Part shown: positions 49,071-58,258 of the stretch, piece after piece
Position numbering within the stretch: position 1 is the stretch's first letter
Layout: every line of letters begins with the position of its first letter
Source: Sinomonas terrae
GTDB lineage: Bacteria; Actinomycetota; Actinomycetes; Actinomycetales; Micrococcaceae
Direction of reading: 5' to 3'
DNA length: 64,000 nt
Assembly: GCF_022539255.1 (NCBI RefSeq)
Contig: NZ_JAKZBV010000001.1
Coordinates: 1,922,001 to 1,986,000 of the forward strand
The notes under the pieces: generated by a model
Databases searched by the model: none
Told to the model about the DNA's origin: nothing
What the model saw: the letters and a program-made list of their open reading frames with translations, nothing else
Program-made: the position numbers and the translations under genes

Positions 49071-49663
49071 GTGAGAATCCCGACGCCATCCGAGCGGACA
49101 TCGAACAGACCCGACAGAGGTTGGGCTACGACGTCGATGCAGTCGCCGACAAAGTCACCCCTTCGCACATAGCGCACCGCCAGACCGAGCGGGTCAGGGG
49201 CGCAGTCTCCGGGGTGAAGGACCGCATCATGGGCACGGCCGAAGACACGACGGACAGTCTTTCGGACGCTGCCGACAGCGCGCGCGGAGCGCTTTCGAAC
49301 GCGGGCGACTCCATGGGGCAGGCCAAGCAGAAGGTGACCCGGAAGGCTCAGGGCAATCCGCTCGCCGCCGGTCTCATCGCGTTCGGTGCAGGCCTCCTGG
49401 TCTCGTCGCTCATCCCGCCGAGCCAGAAGGAGCAGGAACTCGCCCAGACGGTGAAGGAGAAGGCTGAGCCCGTGACTCAGCAACTCTCGGACGCTGCATC
49501 CGAGGCTGCCTCCCACCTCAGGCAACCCGCCCAGGAAGCGGTCCAGTCAGTCAAGGAGACGGCAACGGAAAGCGCCCAGAACGTGAAGCAGGAGGCGCAG
49601 CATCAAGGCGCTTCGGTGCAAGACCGCGCCCAGGAGGCGCAGGAGAACCTGCGCCAGAGTTGA
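49067..49663 (+). CDS. DUF3618-domain membrane-associated protein
   Basis: 198 residues. The DUF3618 start (PDAIRADIEQTRQRLGYDVDAVADKV, about 5-30) is followed by a long helical region, a membrane segment (GNPLAAGLIAFGAGLLVSSLIPPS, about 95-118), then LEA-like Glu/Gln/Ala repeats (QSVKETATESAQNVKQEAQ). Last gene of the operon, followed by a strong hairpin. Confidence 0.9.
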   Translation: MSENPDAIRADIEQTRQRLGYDVDAVADKVTPSHIAHRQTERVRGAVSGVKDRIMGTAEDTTDSLSDAADSARGALSNAGDSMGQAKQKVTRKAQGNPLAAGLIAFGAGLLVSSLIPPSQKEQELAQTVKEKAEPVTQQLSDAASEAASHLRQPAQEAVQSVKETATESAQNVKQEAQHQGASVQDRAQEAQENLRQS

Positions 49664-49677
49664 GCCTCGCTTGGAGC

Positions 49678-49709
49678 GACGGGCGGTTCCCCTCGGGGAG
49701 CCGCCCGTC
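49678..49709 (+). terminator. Hairpin terminator after the DUF3618 operon
   Basis: GACGGGCGG (49678-49686) pairs with CCGCCCGTC (49701-49709), with an inner CCCC/GGGG stem. Starts 15 bases after the stop. No T tract, as is common in high-GC actinobacteria. It may also serve the convergent permease gene. Confidence 0.7.
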
Positions 49710-49760
49710 GGCGTGTCTAGAGGGATCGCAAAACCCGGCGGGCCCCCGAAACCCTGACGG

Positions 49761-51044
49761 CTACCGCGGGTTTCGGGCGGTGCCCGAGGCCTCGCGCCGC
49801 ACACGCTGGCCTATGAGGCGGTAGACGATGCCGACGGCGAGGACAACGAGGCCTGCGACGATCGAGGGCAGCGGGAGGCACCCGGCCAACGCAACGCAGC
49901 CGATAGCCCCCAGGATCTGGAGGACCTTGGGGTACAGCCGGTGCCCGTGATCCTGTGTGAAGGCCGAGGCGTTTGCCACGAAGTAGTAGAGCAGAACGCC
50001 GAACGAGGAGAACCCGAGGGCCCCCCGGAGATCCGTCGTCACCACGAGGATGCATACGACGACGGCGAGGACGACTTCGGCGCGGTGCGGCACGTGGTAC
50101 CGGTCGTGGACGGCAGCGAGCCAGCCGGGCAGGTCCTGGTGGCGGGCCATCGCGAGGGTGGTCCGGCCGATGCCCGCGGTGATCGAGAGGAGAGACCCGA
50201 GCGTCGCCGCGGCTGCCCCGAGCCGAACGATGGGCGACGCCCACACGGAGCCGCCCGCGGTGACCACGTCGGACAACGGGGCCGAAGAGGCGGCGAGCCT
50301 GTCCGGGCCGATGGTGAGAAGGCTCGTGAGTGCCACCGCCGCATAGACCACGAGGACGATGGCGAGCGCAACGATGATGGCGCGCGGGATGGTCCGCTGG
50401 GGTTCTTTGACCTCTTCGCCCATCGTCGCGATGCGGGCGTAGCCGGCGAATGCGAAGAACAGGAGCGCGGCCGCCTGCAGGATGCCGTACCAACCGCGGT
50501 CGAGCAGGCCCGTGGTGAGCGTCGATGGCTGCGGGTGCCCTTGGGCCAGCCCGAGCACGACGACGAAAGCGAGCACCACGAGGACGGCGGCGGCGAGCAC
50601 TTTCGTTGCATTCGCCGTCCGGGTGACGCCGACATAGTTGACGGCCCCTACCGCGAGGACCGCGAGCACGGCGACAGGCTTCTCCCAGCCGGCCGGGGCG
50701 GCATAGGCCGCGAACGTTATCGCCATCGCGGCCGCACTCGCAGTTTTGCCGATCACGAAGCTCCACCCGGCGAAGAATCCCGGCCACTCGCCGAGGCGCT
50801 CCCGTCCGTACACGTAGGTGCCGCCCGACGTTGGGTATTGCGTCGCGAGCTGGGCGGAGGCCGTTGCGTTGCAGTAGGCGACTACGCCAGCGATCGCGAG
50901 CCCGATCACCAGCCCGGCCCCCGCCGAGACGGCCGCAGGGGCGAACGCGGCGAAGATACCGGCTCCCATCATGGACCCGAGGCCGATGGCGACGGCATCG
51001 AAAGTGCCCAGACGCCGCGCGAGTTCCCCCTGTTCGCTTGTCAC
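49761..51044 (-). CDS. APC-family amino acid permease
   Basis: 427 residues, 12 helices. LGTFDAVAIGLGSMMGAGIFAAFAPAAVSAG is the helix-1 motif of APC transporters; YPTSGGTYVYGRERLGEWPGFFAGW and FFAFAGYARIATMGEEVKEPQRTIPRAI are further signatures. Likely an amino acid/proton symporter. GTG start with AAGGAGC 6 bases upstream. Divergent from the CDF transporter. Confidence 0.92.
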   Translation of the reverse strand: MTSEQGELARRLGTFDAVAIGLGSMMGAGIFAAFAPAAVSAGAGLVIGLAIAGVVAYCNATASAQLATQYPTSGGTYVYGRERLGEWPGFFAGWSFVIGKTASAAAMAITFAAYAAPAGWEKPVAVLAVLAVGAVNYVGVTRTANATKVLAAAVLVVLAFVVVLGLAQGHPQPSTLTTGLLDRGWYGILQAAALLFFAFAGYARIATMGEEVKEPQRTIPRAIIVALAIVLVVYAAVALTSLLTIGPDRLAASSAPLSDVVTAGGSVWASPIVRLGAAAATLGSLLSITAGIGRTTLAMARHQDLPGWLAAVHDRYHVPHRAEVVLAVVVCILVVTTDLRGALGFSSFGVLLYYFVANASAFTQDHGHRLYPKVLQILGAIGCVALAGCLPLPSIVAGLVVLAVGIVYRLIGQRVRREASGTARNPR

Positions 51045-51153
51045 ACATGCTCCTTGAGGTATCTGGCTGTTGCTCTACTTTGTAGCAGTCGTCGCACGGA
51101 CACTTCCCCTCGGGTACCTTCGAAGACATGAAGGTCCTCGAGGTGTACGCGGC

Positions 51154-52071
51154 GTGAACGATCACTCGCACGCGCATGACGTCGACCCCGTGAAGGACCG
51201 CAGACGGCTGCTGACGGTGTTCACGGTGACGGTCGTGATCATGGTGGCCCAGGTCATCGGTACCGTACTCTCCGGGTCGCTCGCCCTGCTCGCTGATGCC
51301 GGGCACATGTTCACCGACGCCTCCGGTCTCCTGATTGCCCTCATCGCCGCCTCGCTCGCGCTCAAGCCCCGCACTCCGGAGCGGACGTGGGGCTACCGGC
51401 GCGCGGAGATCCTTGCCGCTGCGCTGCAGGCCGGCCTCCTTCTTGTGGTCGGCGCCTTCGTGCTCGTCGAGTCCGTCCGCCGGCTTGTCGAGCCGCCCGA
51501 GGTGGGATCGGCGGCGATGCTGTGGTTCGGCGTCATCGGCCTCGCTGGAAACGTCGTCTCGATGGCCGTCCTCGCCTCGAGCCGCCACCGGAGCTTCAAC
51601 CTCCGGGCGGCGTTCCTGGAGGTCCTCAACGACGCGCTCGGGTCTGTCGCAGTGATTGTCGCTGCTGCCGTCATCGGCCTCACCGGTTGGACCCGGGCTG
51701 ACGCAGTGGTGTCGCTCCTCATCGGTGTGCTCATCATTCCGCGCACCCTGCGCCTGCTGAAGGACACGGCGGACGTGCTCCTCGAGTCCACCCCGAAGGG
51801 CTTGGACCTGCGGGCCGTCCGCGAGCACATCCTCGCGCTCCCGCATGTGCTCGACGTCCATGATCTCCACGCGAGCCTCGTGGGTTCCGGGACTCCCGTC
51901 ATCACGGGGCACGTGACGCTTGAGGACCGCTGCCTGACCGACGGCCACGCCCAGGCCATTCTGGCCGACCTGCAGAAGTGCGTCGCCGAGCACTTCGAGC
52001 TCGCGGTCGAGCATTCGACCTTCCAGCTCGAGACCGCGGCGTACCGGGACCGGGAGCACATCCACCACTGA
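51154..52071 (+). CDS. CDF-family cation efflux protein (CzcD-like)
   Basis: 305 residues, 6 helices. A His-rich start (NDHSHAHD) and the metal-binding helix-2 motif LALLADAGHMFTDASGLLIAL, matched by helix-5 LRAAFLEVLNDALGSVAVIVAA, give the tetrahedral HD/ND site of Zn/Cd/Co exporters. A cytosolic C-terminal domain with late histidines (EHSTFQLE, REHIHH) follows. GTG start with GAGGTG upstream. A CTAC-TTT-GTAG dyad (51075-51085) in the divergent gap could be a metal-sensor site. Confidence 0.93.
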   Translation: MNDHSHAHDVDPVKDRRRLLTVFTVTVVIMVAQVIGTVLSGSLALLADAGHMFTDASGLLIALIAASLALKPRTPERTWGYRRAEILAAALQAGLLLVVGAFVLVESVRRLVEPPEVGSAAMLWFGVIGLAGNVVSMAVLASSRHRSFNLRAAFLEVLNDALGSVAVIVAAAVIGLTGWTRADAVVSLLIGVLIIPRTLRLLKDTADVLLESTPKGLDLRAVREHILALPHVLDVHDLHASLVGSGTPVITGHVTLEDRCLTDGHAQAILADLQKCVAEHFELAVEHSTFQLETAAYRDREHIHH

Positions 52072-52111
52072 CATCCCGCGCTTCTCTGCGGGCAACTGGG
52101 ATGATCAGCCG

Positions 52112-52447
52112 GTGAACATCCTCAGATCCTCGGTGTTGTTCGTGCTTGCCGCGGTCGCGGAGATCGGCGGCGCGTGGCTCGTCTGGCAGTCCGTGAGGGA
52201 GGGGAGGCCCTGGTGGTGGGCCGGCCTCGGGATGCTCGCCCTCGGAACCTATGGCTTTGTCGCGACCCTGCAGCCGGACGCGCATTTCGGCCGCATCCTC
52301 GCAGCCTACGGCGGAGTCTTCGTCGCTGGATCTCTCGTATGGGGAGTTCTGTTCGATGGCTACCGGCCCGACGGGTGGGACATCTCCGGCGCGGCGATCT
52401 GCTTGGCCGGGGTGGCCGTCATCATGTTCGCCCCGCGCGGGAGCTGA
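52112..52447 (+). CDS. ynfA: YnfA-family small membrane protein (UPF0060)
   Basis: 111 residues, four helices. AAVAEIGGAWLVWQSVREGRPWWWAGLGMLALGTYGFVATLQPDAHFGRILAAYGGVFVAGSLVWG and DGYRPDGWDISGAAICLAGVAVIM match the family end to end. Related to small multidrug resistance proteins in topology. GTG start, 40 bases after the CDF gene. Confidence 0.93.
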   Translation: MNILRSSVLFVLAAVAEIGGAWLVWQSVREGRPWWWAGLGMLALGTYGFVATLQPDAHFGRILAAYGGVFVAGSLVWGVLFDGYRPDGWDISGAAICLAGVAVIMFAPRGS

Positions 52448-52498
52448 GCCGCGAGCACCGGATGTGATTTGGGTCATGCTAACGTGAAGCCACGCTCG

Positions 52499-52510
52499 TG
52501 AATCGGTTCA
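52499..52510. promoter_or_regulatory. LacI-type operator TGAATCGGTTCA before the rhamnosidase
   Basis: TGAA-N4-TTCA with central CG, the general form of LacI-family operators, 29 bases upstream of the TTG start of the GH78 gene. No LacI gene is adjacent; the one at 43139-44218 uses a different-looking dyad. Confidence 0.5.
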
Positions 52511-52539
52511 AATCTCTTCGCTGACAACGGAGGCGCCCC

Positions 52540-54828
52540 TTGGGTTCTTGGCATTCCCGCTTCATTTCACCCGATGCCGGGTTCGGCGGTGCCCCGCTGC
52601 TGCGCGGCGAGTTCCGGCTCGAGGAGGGCCACGGGGAGGTGGTCTCGGCGAGACTGTTCCTCTCAGCCCTCGGGGTGGTGGAGGCGTTCGTGAACGGGGT
52701 CCGGGCCTCGGAGGACGTCCTGACGCCGGGCTGGTCGTCGTACGAGTGGCGGGTGCGCTACGCGGAGCTGGATGTCACCGAGCTGGTCCGAGCCCCCATG
52801 GTCGGGTCGTCGGTGGTTCTGGGCCTCGCACTGGGCAACGGCTGGTACGGGGGCCGGCTGACCTGGTCCGGCGGGTCGGCGTTCTACGGAGACGAGCTGG
52901 CTGGGTTCGCGGAGCTGAAGGTCCGCTTCGCGGATGGGCACGAGCAGGTGTTCGGCACGGACGGCTCGTGGACGGCGGGCCCGTCGGCGACGACGGCGAA
53001 CGACCTCTACGACGGGCAGTCCATCGATGCCCGGGCGTACGACGACGCCTGGCTGGCCCCCGGGTTCGCCTCGCCGGAGTGGGCTGGCGTGCACGAGCTC
53101 GAGGACGACCTGGCCCGGCTCGAGCCGTACGTCGGCCCGCCGGTGCGGCGCCAGCAGGAGCTGGTGCCTGTGAAGGTGTGGGAGTCGCCGTCGGGGAAGG
53201 TGCTGGTGGACTTCGGGCAGAACCTCGTGGGCTGGGTCCGCACCGAGGTGACGGGGCCGGAGGGCTCGGTCGTGGTGCTGCGGCATGCGGAGGTGCTTGA
53301 GCATGACGAGCTCGGGACGCGGCCGCTGCGCTCCGCGGAGGCGACGGACCGGTTCACGCTCTCGGGCGGGGCGGACGTGTTCGAGCCGACGTTCACGTTC
53401 CACGGGTTCCGGTACGTGGAGGTCGAAGGCTGGCCGGGCGGCCTCGAGGGGCTGAAGGCCGCGGTGTCGGCCGGCAGTGGGCTGACCGCCGTCGTCGTCT
53501 CCTCGGACCTGCGGCGGATCGGCCGGTTCGAGACGTCGGAGCCGCTGGTGAACCGGCTGCACGAGAACGCGGTGTGGGGGATGCGGGGGAACTTCGTGGA
53601 CGTGCCGACGGACTGCCCTCAGCGTGACGAGCGCCTGGGCTGGACCGGCGACATCGCGGCGTTCGCCCCGAGCGCGTGCTTCCTGTTCGACTCGCGGGAC
53701 TTCCTGCGGGACTGGCTGCGGGATCTGGCCCTCGAGCAGGAGCACCAGGACGGCATGGTCCCGTACGTGGTCCCGGACGTGCTCAAGTACGTCGAGAACC
53801 ACAAGGAGTTCGGCGCCCCTGACACGACTGCGCTGTGGAGCGATGCCTCGGTGTGGGTCCCCTGGGCGGTGTGGCAGGCGTACGGGGATCGGCGTGTACT
53901 CGAAGAGGCCTTCCCCTCGATGACGTCCCACGCGCGCCGTGTGCGCGGGAAGCTCTCCGAGAACGGCCTGTGGGACACCGGGTTCCAGTTCGGCGACTGG
54001 CTCGACCCCGACGCCCCACCCCACGCACCGGCAGAGGCGAAGGCGGACACAGGGGTCGTCGCGGCCCTCTGCGCCTACCGCACTGCCGATCTCGTCGCAC
54101 AGACCGCGGCCGTGCTCGGCGACCCGGAGGCCGAGGCCGAGTTCCGGGAGATGGCCGAGGAGATGCGGGCAGCGTTCACCCGGCACTGCCTCCACGACGG
54201 GGTGATCGAGAGCGACTGCACCACCGTGTACGCCCTGGCGATCGTCTTCGGGATCCTCGGCGGGGCCGACCGGGAGTTCGCGGGACGGCGCCTGGCCGAG
54301 CTCGTCGAGGCCTCCGGCTACCGGATCTCGACCGGCTTCGCCGGCACCCCGTTCGTCACGGACGCCCTCACGGCCACCGGGCACCTCGATACCGCCTACC
54401 GGCTGCTGCTGCAGACCGAGAACCCCTCGTGGCTGTACCCGGTCACGATGGGCGCGACGACGATCTGGGAGCGCTGGGACTCCATGCTCCCCGACGGGAC
54501 CATCAACCCCGGCGAGATGACCAGCTTCAACCACTACGCCCTCGGCGCGGTCGTCGACTGGCTCCACCGCACCGTCGGCGGCCTCGCACCCCTCGAGCCC
54601 GGCTACCGGCGCATCCTCATAGCACCCCAGCCCGGCGGCGACCTCGAATGGGCCGAGACCAGCCTCGAGACCCCGCACGGCCTCGCCTCGGTCCGGTGGG
54701 AGGTCGCCGACGAGAAGCTCCACCTCACGGCCGTCGTCCCCGAGGGCGCTGAGGCGGTCCTGCGTCTGGCCGGAACCGACGACGAGATCCTCGGGGCGGG
54801 CAGCCACAAGCGAGAGGCCGCCCGCTGA
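52540..54828 (+). CDS. Alpha-L-rhamnosidase (GH78)
   Basis: 762 residues. N-terminal carbohydrate-binding beta domain (FRLEEGHGEVVSARLFLSALGVVEAFVNGVR, about 27-60), a second beta domain, then the (alpha/alpha)6 barrel with the catalytic acidic motif DCPQRDERLGWTGDIAAFAP (about 357-376) and the C-terminal MTSFNHYALGAVVDWLHRTVGGL (about 660). Removes rhamnose from plant glycosides or polysaccharides. TTG start with GGAGG 7 bases upstream. No signal peptide, so cytosolic action on imported glycosides is likely. Confidence 0.92.
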   Translation: MGSWHSRFISPDAGFGGAPLLRGEFRLEEGHGEVVSARLFLSALGVVEAFVNGVRASEDVLTPGWSSYEWRVRYAELDVTELVRAPMVGSSVVLGLALGNGWYGGRLTWSGGSAFYGDELAGFAELKVRFADGHEQVFGTDGSWTAGPSATTANDLYDGQSIDARAYDDAWLAPGFASPEWAGVHELEDDLARLEPYVGPPVRRQQELVPVKVWESPSGKVLVDFGQNLVGWVRTEVTGPEGSVVVLRHAEVLEHDELGTRPLRSAEATDRFTLSGGADVFEPTFTFHGFRYVEVEGWPGGLEGLKAAVSAGSGLTAVVVSSDLRRIGRFETSEPLVNRLHENAVWGMRGNFVDVPTDCPQRDERLGWTGDIAAFAPSACFLFDSRDFLRDWLRDLALEQEHQDGMVPYVVPDVLKYVENHKEFGAPDTTALWSDASVWVPWAVWQAYGDRRVLEEAFPSMTSHARRVRGKLSENGLWDTGFQFGDWLDPDAPPHAPAEAKADTGVVAALCAYRTADLVAQTAAVLGDPEAEAEFREMAEEMRAAFTRHCLHDGVIESDCTTVYALAIVFGILGGADREFAGRRLAELVEASGYRISTGFAGTPFVTDALTATGHLDTAYRLLLQTENPSWLYPVTMGATTIWERWDSMLPDGTINPGEMTSFNHYALGAVVDWLHRTVGGLAPLEPGYRRILIAPQPGGDLEWAETSLETPHGLASVRWEVADEKLHLTAVVPEGAEAVLRLAGTDDEILGAGSHKREAAR

Positions 54829-54930
54829 GACCTCGAGCGTCTAGGGCGTGCAGCCAGAGCAGCCAATCCTGCCGCACCCGCAGACGCCCATCACCACGAT
54901 GTGCAGCGTCGCTTCTGTCAGGTTCACCAA

Positions 54931-55680
54931 CTAGCGCCGGTCGAAGGTGAGGCCGCCGGGGACTTGGAAGGTGGGCATGATCTCGATCATGCCGATGTTG
55001 ACGTGGCGTGGGGTCTCGATGGCGTAGTCGAGGGCGTTGACGATGTCGTCGGTGGTGAGGGACTCGTAGCCTTCGTAGTACGTCTGCCAGGCCTCCTCCA
55101 TGGCCTCGGGGGAGCCGCCGAGGTTGCGGCCGAAGATCTCGGTCTCGACGCGGCCGGGGCAGATCTCGGTGACGCGGATGCGCTTGCCGACGGTGTCGTT
55201 GCGCAGCTGGCGGGAGATCTGGTGCACGGCGGCCTTGGTGGCGTGGTAGGCGGTGTGCCCGTAGAAGTTGTAGAGGCCCGCGATGGAGCTGATGTTCACG
55301 ATGTGGCCGAGGTCGCGTTCGACCATTCCGGGCAGGGTCAGGCGTGTGAGCTGCAGGAGGGCCCGGAGGTTGACGTCGATGATCTCGTCGAGGTCCTCCT
55401 CGGTGGAGTCGAGGATGTTCCCGGGCCGGGAGACCCCGGCGCAGTTGACGAGGACGTCGACCTCGAGGGTGCCGAGCGCGGAGGCCAGCGCCGCCGTGTC
55501 GGTGAGGTCGAGCGCGTGGGGGACGGCGCCGGTGCGGTCCGCGAGCTCGGTGAGCCGGTCCTCGTTGCGGGCGACGGCGTGGACGGCGAGCCCGCGCTTG
55601 GCGAGCCGCTCGGCGATCGCGGCGCCCATCCCGGTCGAGGCTCCGGTCACGAGGGCGGTCTTGTAGTCAGCGAAGGGCAT
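54931..55680 (-). CDS. SDR-family oxidoreductase
   Basis: 249 residues, classical SDR. TGASTGMG cofactor loop (about 12-19), NCAGVS (about 85), Ser/Tyr/Lys catalytic set in VNISSIAG and TAYHATKAAV. The ICPGRVETEIFG loop is like YdfG-type 3-hydroxy acid dehydrogenases. A basic residue after strand 2 (HAVARNEDRL) suggests NADP. Follows the MHS transporter on the same strand beyond a long hairpin. Confidence 0.9.
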   Translation of the reverse strand: MPFADYKTALVTGASTGMGAAIAERLAKRGLAVHAVARNEDRLTELADRTGAVPHALDLTDTAALASALGTLEVDVLVNCAGVSRPGNILDSTEEDLDEIIDVNLRALLQLTRLTLPGMVERDLGHIVNISSIAGLYNFYGHTAYHATKAAVHQISRQLRNDTVGKRIRVTEICPGRVETEIFGRNLGGSPEAMEEAWQTYYEGYESLTTDDIVNALDYAIETPRHVNIGMIEIMPTFQVPGGLTFDRR

Positions 55681-55746
55681 CGGTTCTCCGGGGAAGGACG
55701 AGGCTGTGCGCCAACGGCACGGCCAGATGGTCTGGTGTGGTCGGAA

Positions 55747-55803
55747 GCTGCGGCGGTGTCAGGGTGGTGACTTGAGCGGTCACTACCCTGACACCGCCGC
55801 AGC
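55747..55803. repeat. 25-bp near-perfect inverted repeat (long hairpin)
   Basis: Arms 55747-55771 and 55779-55803 are 25 bp each and pair throughout, with a single G-T wobble, around a 7-base loop. It lies 45 bases past the MHS transporter stop and 67 bases before the SDR start. It can act as terminator for the former. Its length and precision exceed the usual terminators of this window. Confidence 0.85.
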
Positions 55804-55847
55804 CGCACTGGTGGAACTGCTTGCGGGCTCGGACGGGCGACAGCCCG

Positions 55848-57245
55848 TCAGTCCACTGTGCGAGGCTTGGCAGCGAGATCGGAGGTGGCCCTGGTTGGGA
55901 GCTCGATCGCGGCAGTGATGACGGCCTTCTCCCGCTCGCTCTGCTGCACCTCGTCGAGCTCCTTGAGGGTGTACTTTCGGGTCTCCTTGCCGGTGAGCGC
56001 CGAGACCCCGGCGAAGAGCATGAACCCGATTGCGACCATGGACGGGCCGACCCAGTCCTTGAGGTTCGCTCCCGCGAGTGCTGTGGCGAGGACGGGGCCG
56101 ATGACGCCCGAGATGGCGAAGCCGATCTGGGTGCCGAGGGCGAGCCCGGAGACGCGCAGCCGGCCGGGGAACATCTCGGCGAAGAACGAGGGCCAGGACG
56201 CGTTCACCATGGAGTAGAAGAGGGAGTAGTTGATGATGCCGAACAGGAAGATCAGTGCCCAGTTGCCGGTCGTGATCGACCAGAGGTAGGGCGCCATCGT
56301 GATGCCGACGCCGATCGTTCCGCTGAGGAACATCGTCTTGCGGCCGACCTTGTCCACGAGGAACCCTGCCAGGGGGGTGATCGCCAGGGCGATCACGGCC
56401 GAGACCGTCGTCGTCAGGAGCATGGTCGGCTTGTCCAGCTTGTACCCGGACGTTCCGAAGGCCACCGAGAAGGTCTGCATCATGTAGCTCGTGCCGGCGA
56501 TGAGTGCGCAGAACACGATCCGGAGCACCGCGCGCCAGTGGAAGCGCAGGAGGTGTCGGAGCGGGGCGACGTTCGCCTTGGCGCGCTGGGCCTCGACGAA
56601 CTCCGGCGGCTCCTGGACATGGCGGCGGATCAGGTAGGCGACCACCACCACGACGGCGGAGAACCAGAATGGAAGCCGCCAGCCCCAGGACAGCAGCTGC
56701 TGCGAAGGCATCGCGGCGATCGGGATGAAGAGCAGCAGCGTGAGCAGCGTGCCCGAGGATGCGCCCAGGGTCGTGAAGCTCGTGATGAACCCGCGGCGGC
56801 GATCTGAAGAGTGCTCCAGGCTCATGGTGATCGCGCTGGGCTGCTCGCCGGAGAGGCACAGCCCCTGGATGACGCGGATCGCCACGAGCAGGATCGGGGC
56901 AGCGGCACCGATCTGGGCGTACGTCGGCAGGCAGCCGATCAGGAAGGTGCACCCGCCGATGCCGAACAGCGTGATCATCATGACGAACTTGCGGCCGAAG
57001 CGATCGCCCATCGGCCCCAAGATGAGAGAGCCGAGGGGCCGCACGGCGTAGCCGACCGCGAAGGTGACCAAGGACAGCAGCACGCTGATGCCCTGAGGCA
57101 GCTGGGGAGAGAAGAAGAGGACGTTCAGGATCAACGCCGACGCGGTGCCGTACACCGCGAAGTCGTAGTACTCGAGCGTGGTGCCAATCCAGGCCGCGAC
57201 TGCCGCCCTGACCGGGGTCTTCTTGGGAAGTATGGTTTCAGTCAT
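55848..57245 (-). CDS. MFS transporter, metabolite:H+ symporter (MHS) type
   Basis: 465 residues, 12 helices. VAAWIGTTLEYYDFAVYGTASALILN (helix 1), YAVRPLGSLILGPMGDRFGRK (loop 2-3) and RVIQGLCLSGEQPSAITMSLEHSS are hallmarks of the MHS group (carboxylate, shikimate and betaine importers). Start at MTETILP with GGAGAC upstream; a longer frame adds 59 unlikely residues. Upstream lies a 1.1-kb stretch of leader modules instead of a conventional neighbour. Substrate probably a carboxylate used by a neighbouring SDR. Confidence 0.92.
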   Translation of the reverse strand: MTETILPKKTPVRAAVAAWIGTTLEYYDFAVYGTASALILNVLFFSPQLPQGISVLLSLVTFAVGYAVRPLGSLILGPMGDRFGRKFVMMITLFGIGGCTFLIGCLPTYAQIGAAAPILLVAIRVIQGLCLSGEQPSAITMSLEHSSDRRRGFITSFTTLGASSGTLLTLLLFIPIAAMPSQQLLSWGWRLPFWFSAVVVVVAYLIRRHVQEPPEFVEAQRAKANVAPLRHLLRFHWRAVLRIVFCALIAGTSYMMQTFSVAFGTSGYKLDKPTMLLTTTVSAVIALAITPLAGFLVDKVGRKTMFLSGTIGVGITMAPYLWSITTGNWALIFLFGIINYSLFYSMVNASWPSFFAEMFPGRLRVSGLALGTQIGFAISGVIGPVLATALAGANLKDWVGPSMVAIGFMLFAGVSALTGKETRKYTLKELDEVQQSEREKAVITAAIELPTRATSDLAAKPRTVD

Positions 57246-57631
57246 TTCGTCTCCATTGGCGATGGGTGACCAGCGGCCCGCCGGTAACGTGGGCTGCGAA
57301 AAGAGATCTCCAGTGGAATGTCCGGTCGGCCCTGGTGTGGGCTCTCTCGCCTGACGAGTGTGTGCTTGTACGGCCTTGCGGACTGGTCTCGTCTTCAAAG
57401 TAGCGTTTGAGGTGTTGGTCACACAAAGACAGCTTTTGTGTTCCTACATAGCGATCTTTTATGGCAGGGCTGCGAACAGCGTTTCAATCCAATTTCGCTT
57501 GTGCTCCGCGGACCACGAGCCGATGTCCGGGGAGACCCTCAAGAGGCAGTTGCTGTCCCGCTAGGGCAGGGACGCCCCACCTGAGCTCGATCTGGACGAC
57601 CTCCGTGCGAGAGCCTTATCCCGTCACTTCA

Positions 57632-57751
57632 CTTTCATCTTATTCAGCGCCAATTACGCTGCCTACCATTGAGCTGCAGGCCGATTTGTCATCAGCGGAC
57701 TCGCCAACGCAGCGCAAGGAGGCCTGGAATGAACAAGACCACCAATGCTGG
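57632..57751 (+). repeat. Promoter-leader module, copy A
   Basis: Diverged copy of the block at 58259-58381. Shared elements in the same order are ATCTT(A/G)TTCAG, CTGCCTAC(C/G)ATTG with a -10-like TACCAT at 57664-57669, CAGGCC..TTT, AGCGCAAGGA (57711-57720), and an ATG opening M-(N/K)-K-(T/I)-(T/S)-(N/Q)-A. The region 57246-57631 to its left shows no gene. Confidence 0.7.
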
Positions 57752-57785
57752 GGGACAGATCGCGGGCAGTGGGGAGACCCAGTAA
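57729..57785 (+). CDS. 18-residue peptide ORF in leader module A
   Basis: MNKTTNAGGQIAGSGETQ, with GCGCAAGGAGG 8 bases upstream as an excellent RBS. A hairpin starts at its stop codon, so a transcript of about 160 bases would encode only this peptide. It is polar, glycine-rich and lacks a signal sequence. The start of the sequence parallels the ORF of module B. Could be a signalling or regulatory peptide, or the scar of a longer protein. Confidence 0.5.
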   Translation: MNKTTNAGGQIAGSGETQ

Positions 57786-57830
57786 AGAGAAGTAGAGAAG
57801 AGGGGCGTCCCCGGCCCCACTGCTTCTCTT
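57785..57830 (+). terminator. Hairpin closing leader module A
   Basis: AAGAGAAG (57785-57792) pairs with CTTCTCTT (57823-57830), extended inward by a T-G wobble and an A-T pair. GGGGC/GCCCC forms an inner stem. It begins at the stop codon of the 18-residue ORF. Confidence 0.6.
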
Positions 57831-58258
57831 CCCTCCTGCTGGTTTCAGCGCCCGACGGGGTGTCCGGCCCGCTGGCCTTCAAGACATCGCGGGATCGTGA
57901 GGCGCCACTGAGCCGGAGGTCCGAAGCGCACGGCCGGGAGTCCGGGCCGGCACCCGCCTCGACAGCCAACCTTCCCGTCAATCCCTGAACCGGAAATCAG
58001 CTTCGACCGCTGAGTCGCACAGAGGCAAATCAGCAATAGTCCCGCGCGATTGCCGAACCATCGAGTGGCGGGTAGGGGGAGGGATGAGCGCAGGGGCCCT
58101 CTGCATCAGGCGGAGCAGACGGGTGTTCGGCGTCTCTGTGGGGACCTGCGCCCCGTATCGCCGGACCGGCGCCAGGGGGCGCGGGTCTTGTGCGGGTGGC
58201 GGCAGGAAAGGCCGGGGCGACACGCGATCCATAGCGCGGGCTTATCGGAACACTCGGT

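Noticed and set aside
52490..52515. tRNA T-arm (GGTTCAAATC)
   Set aside because: No matching acceptor or anticodon stems around it; fits better as part of a LacI-type operator.
52663..54807. 714-codon minus-strand open frame
   Set aside because: Fully antisense to the GH78 rhamnosidase, Arg/Pro-rich with no domain.
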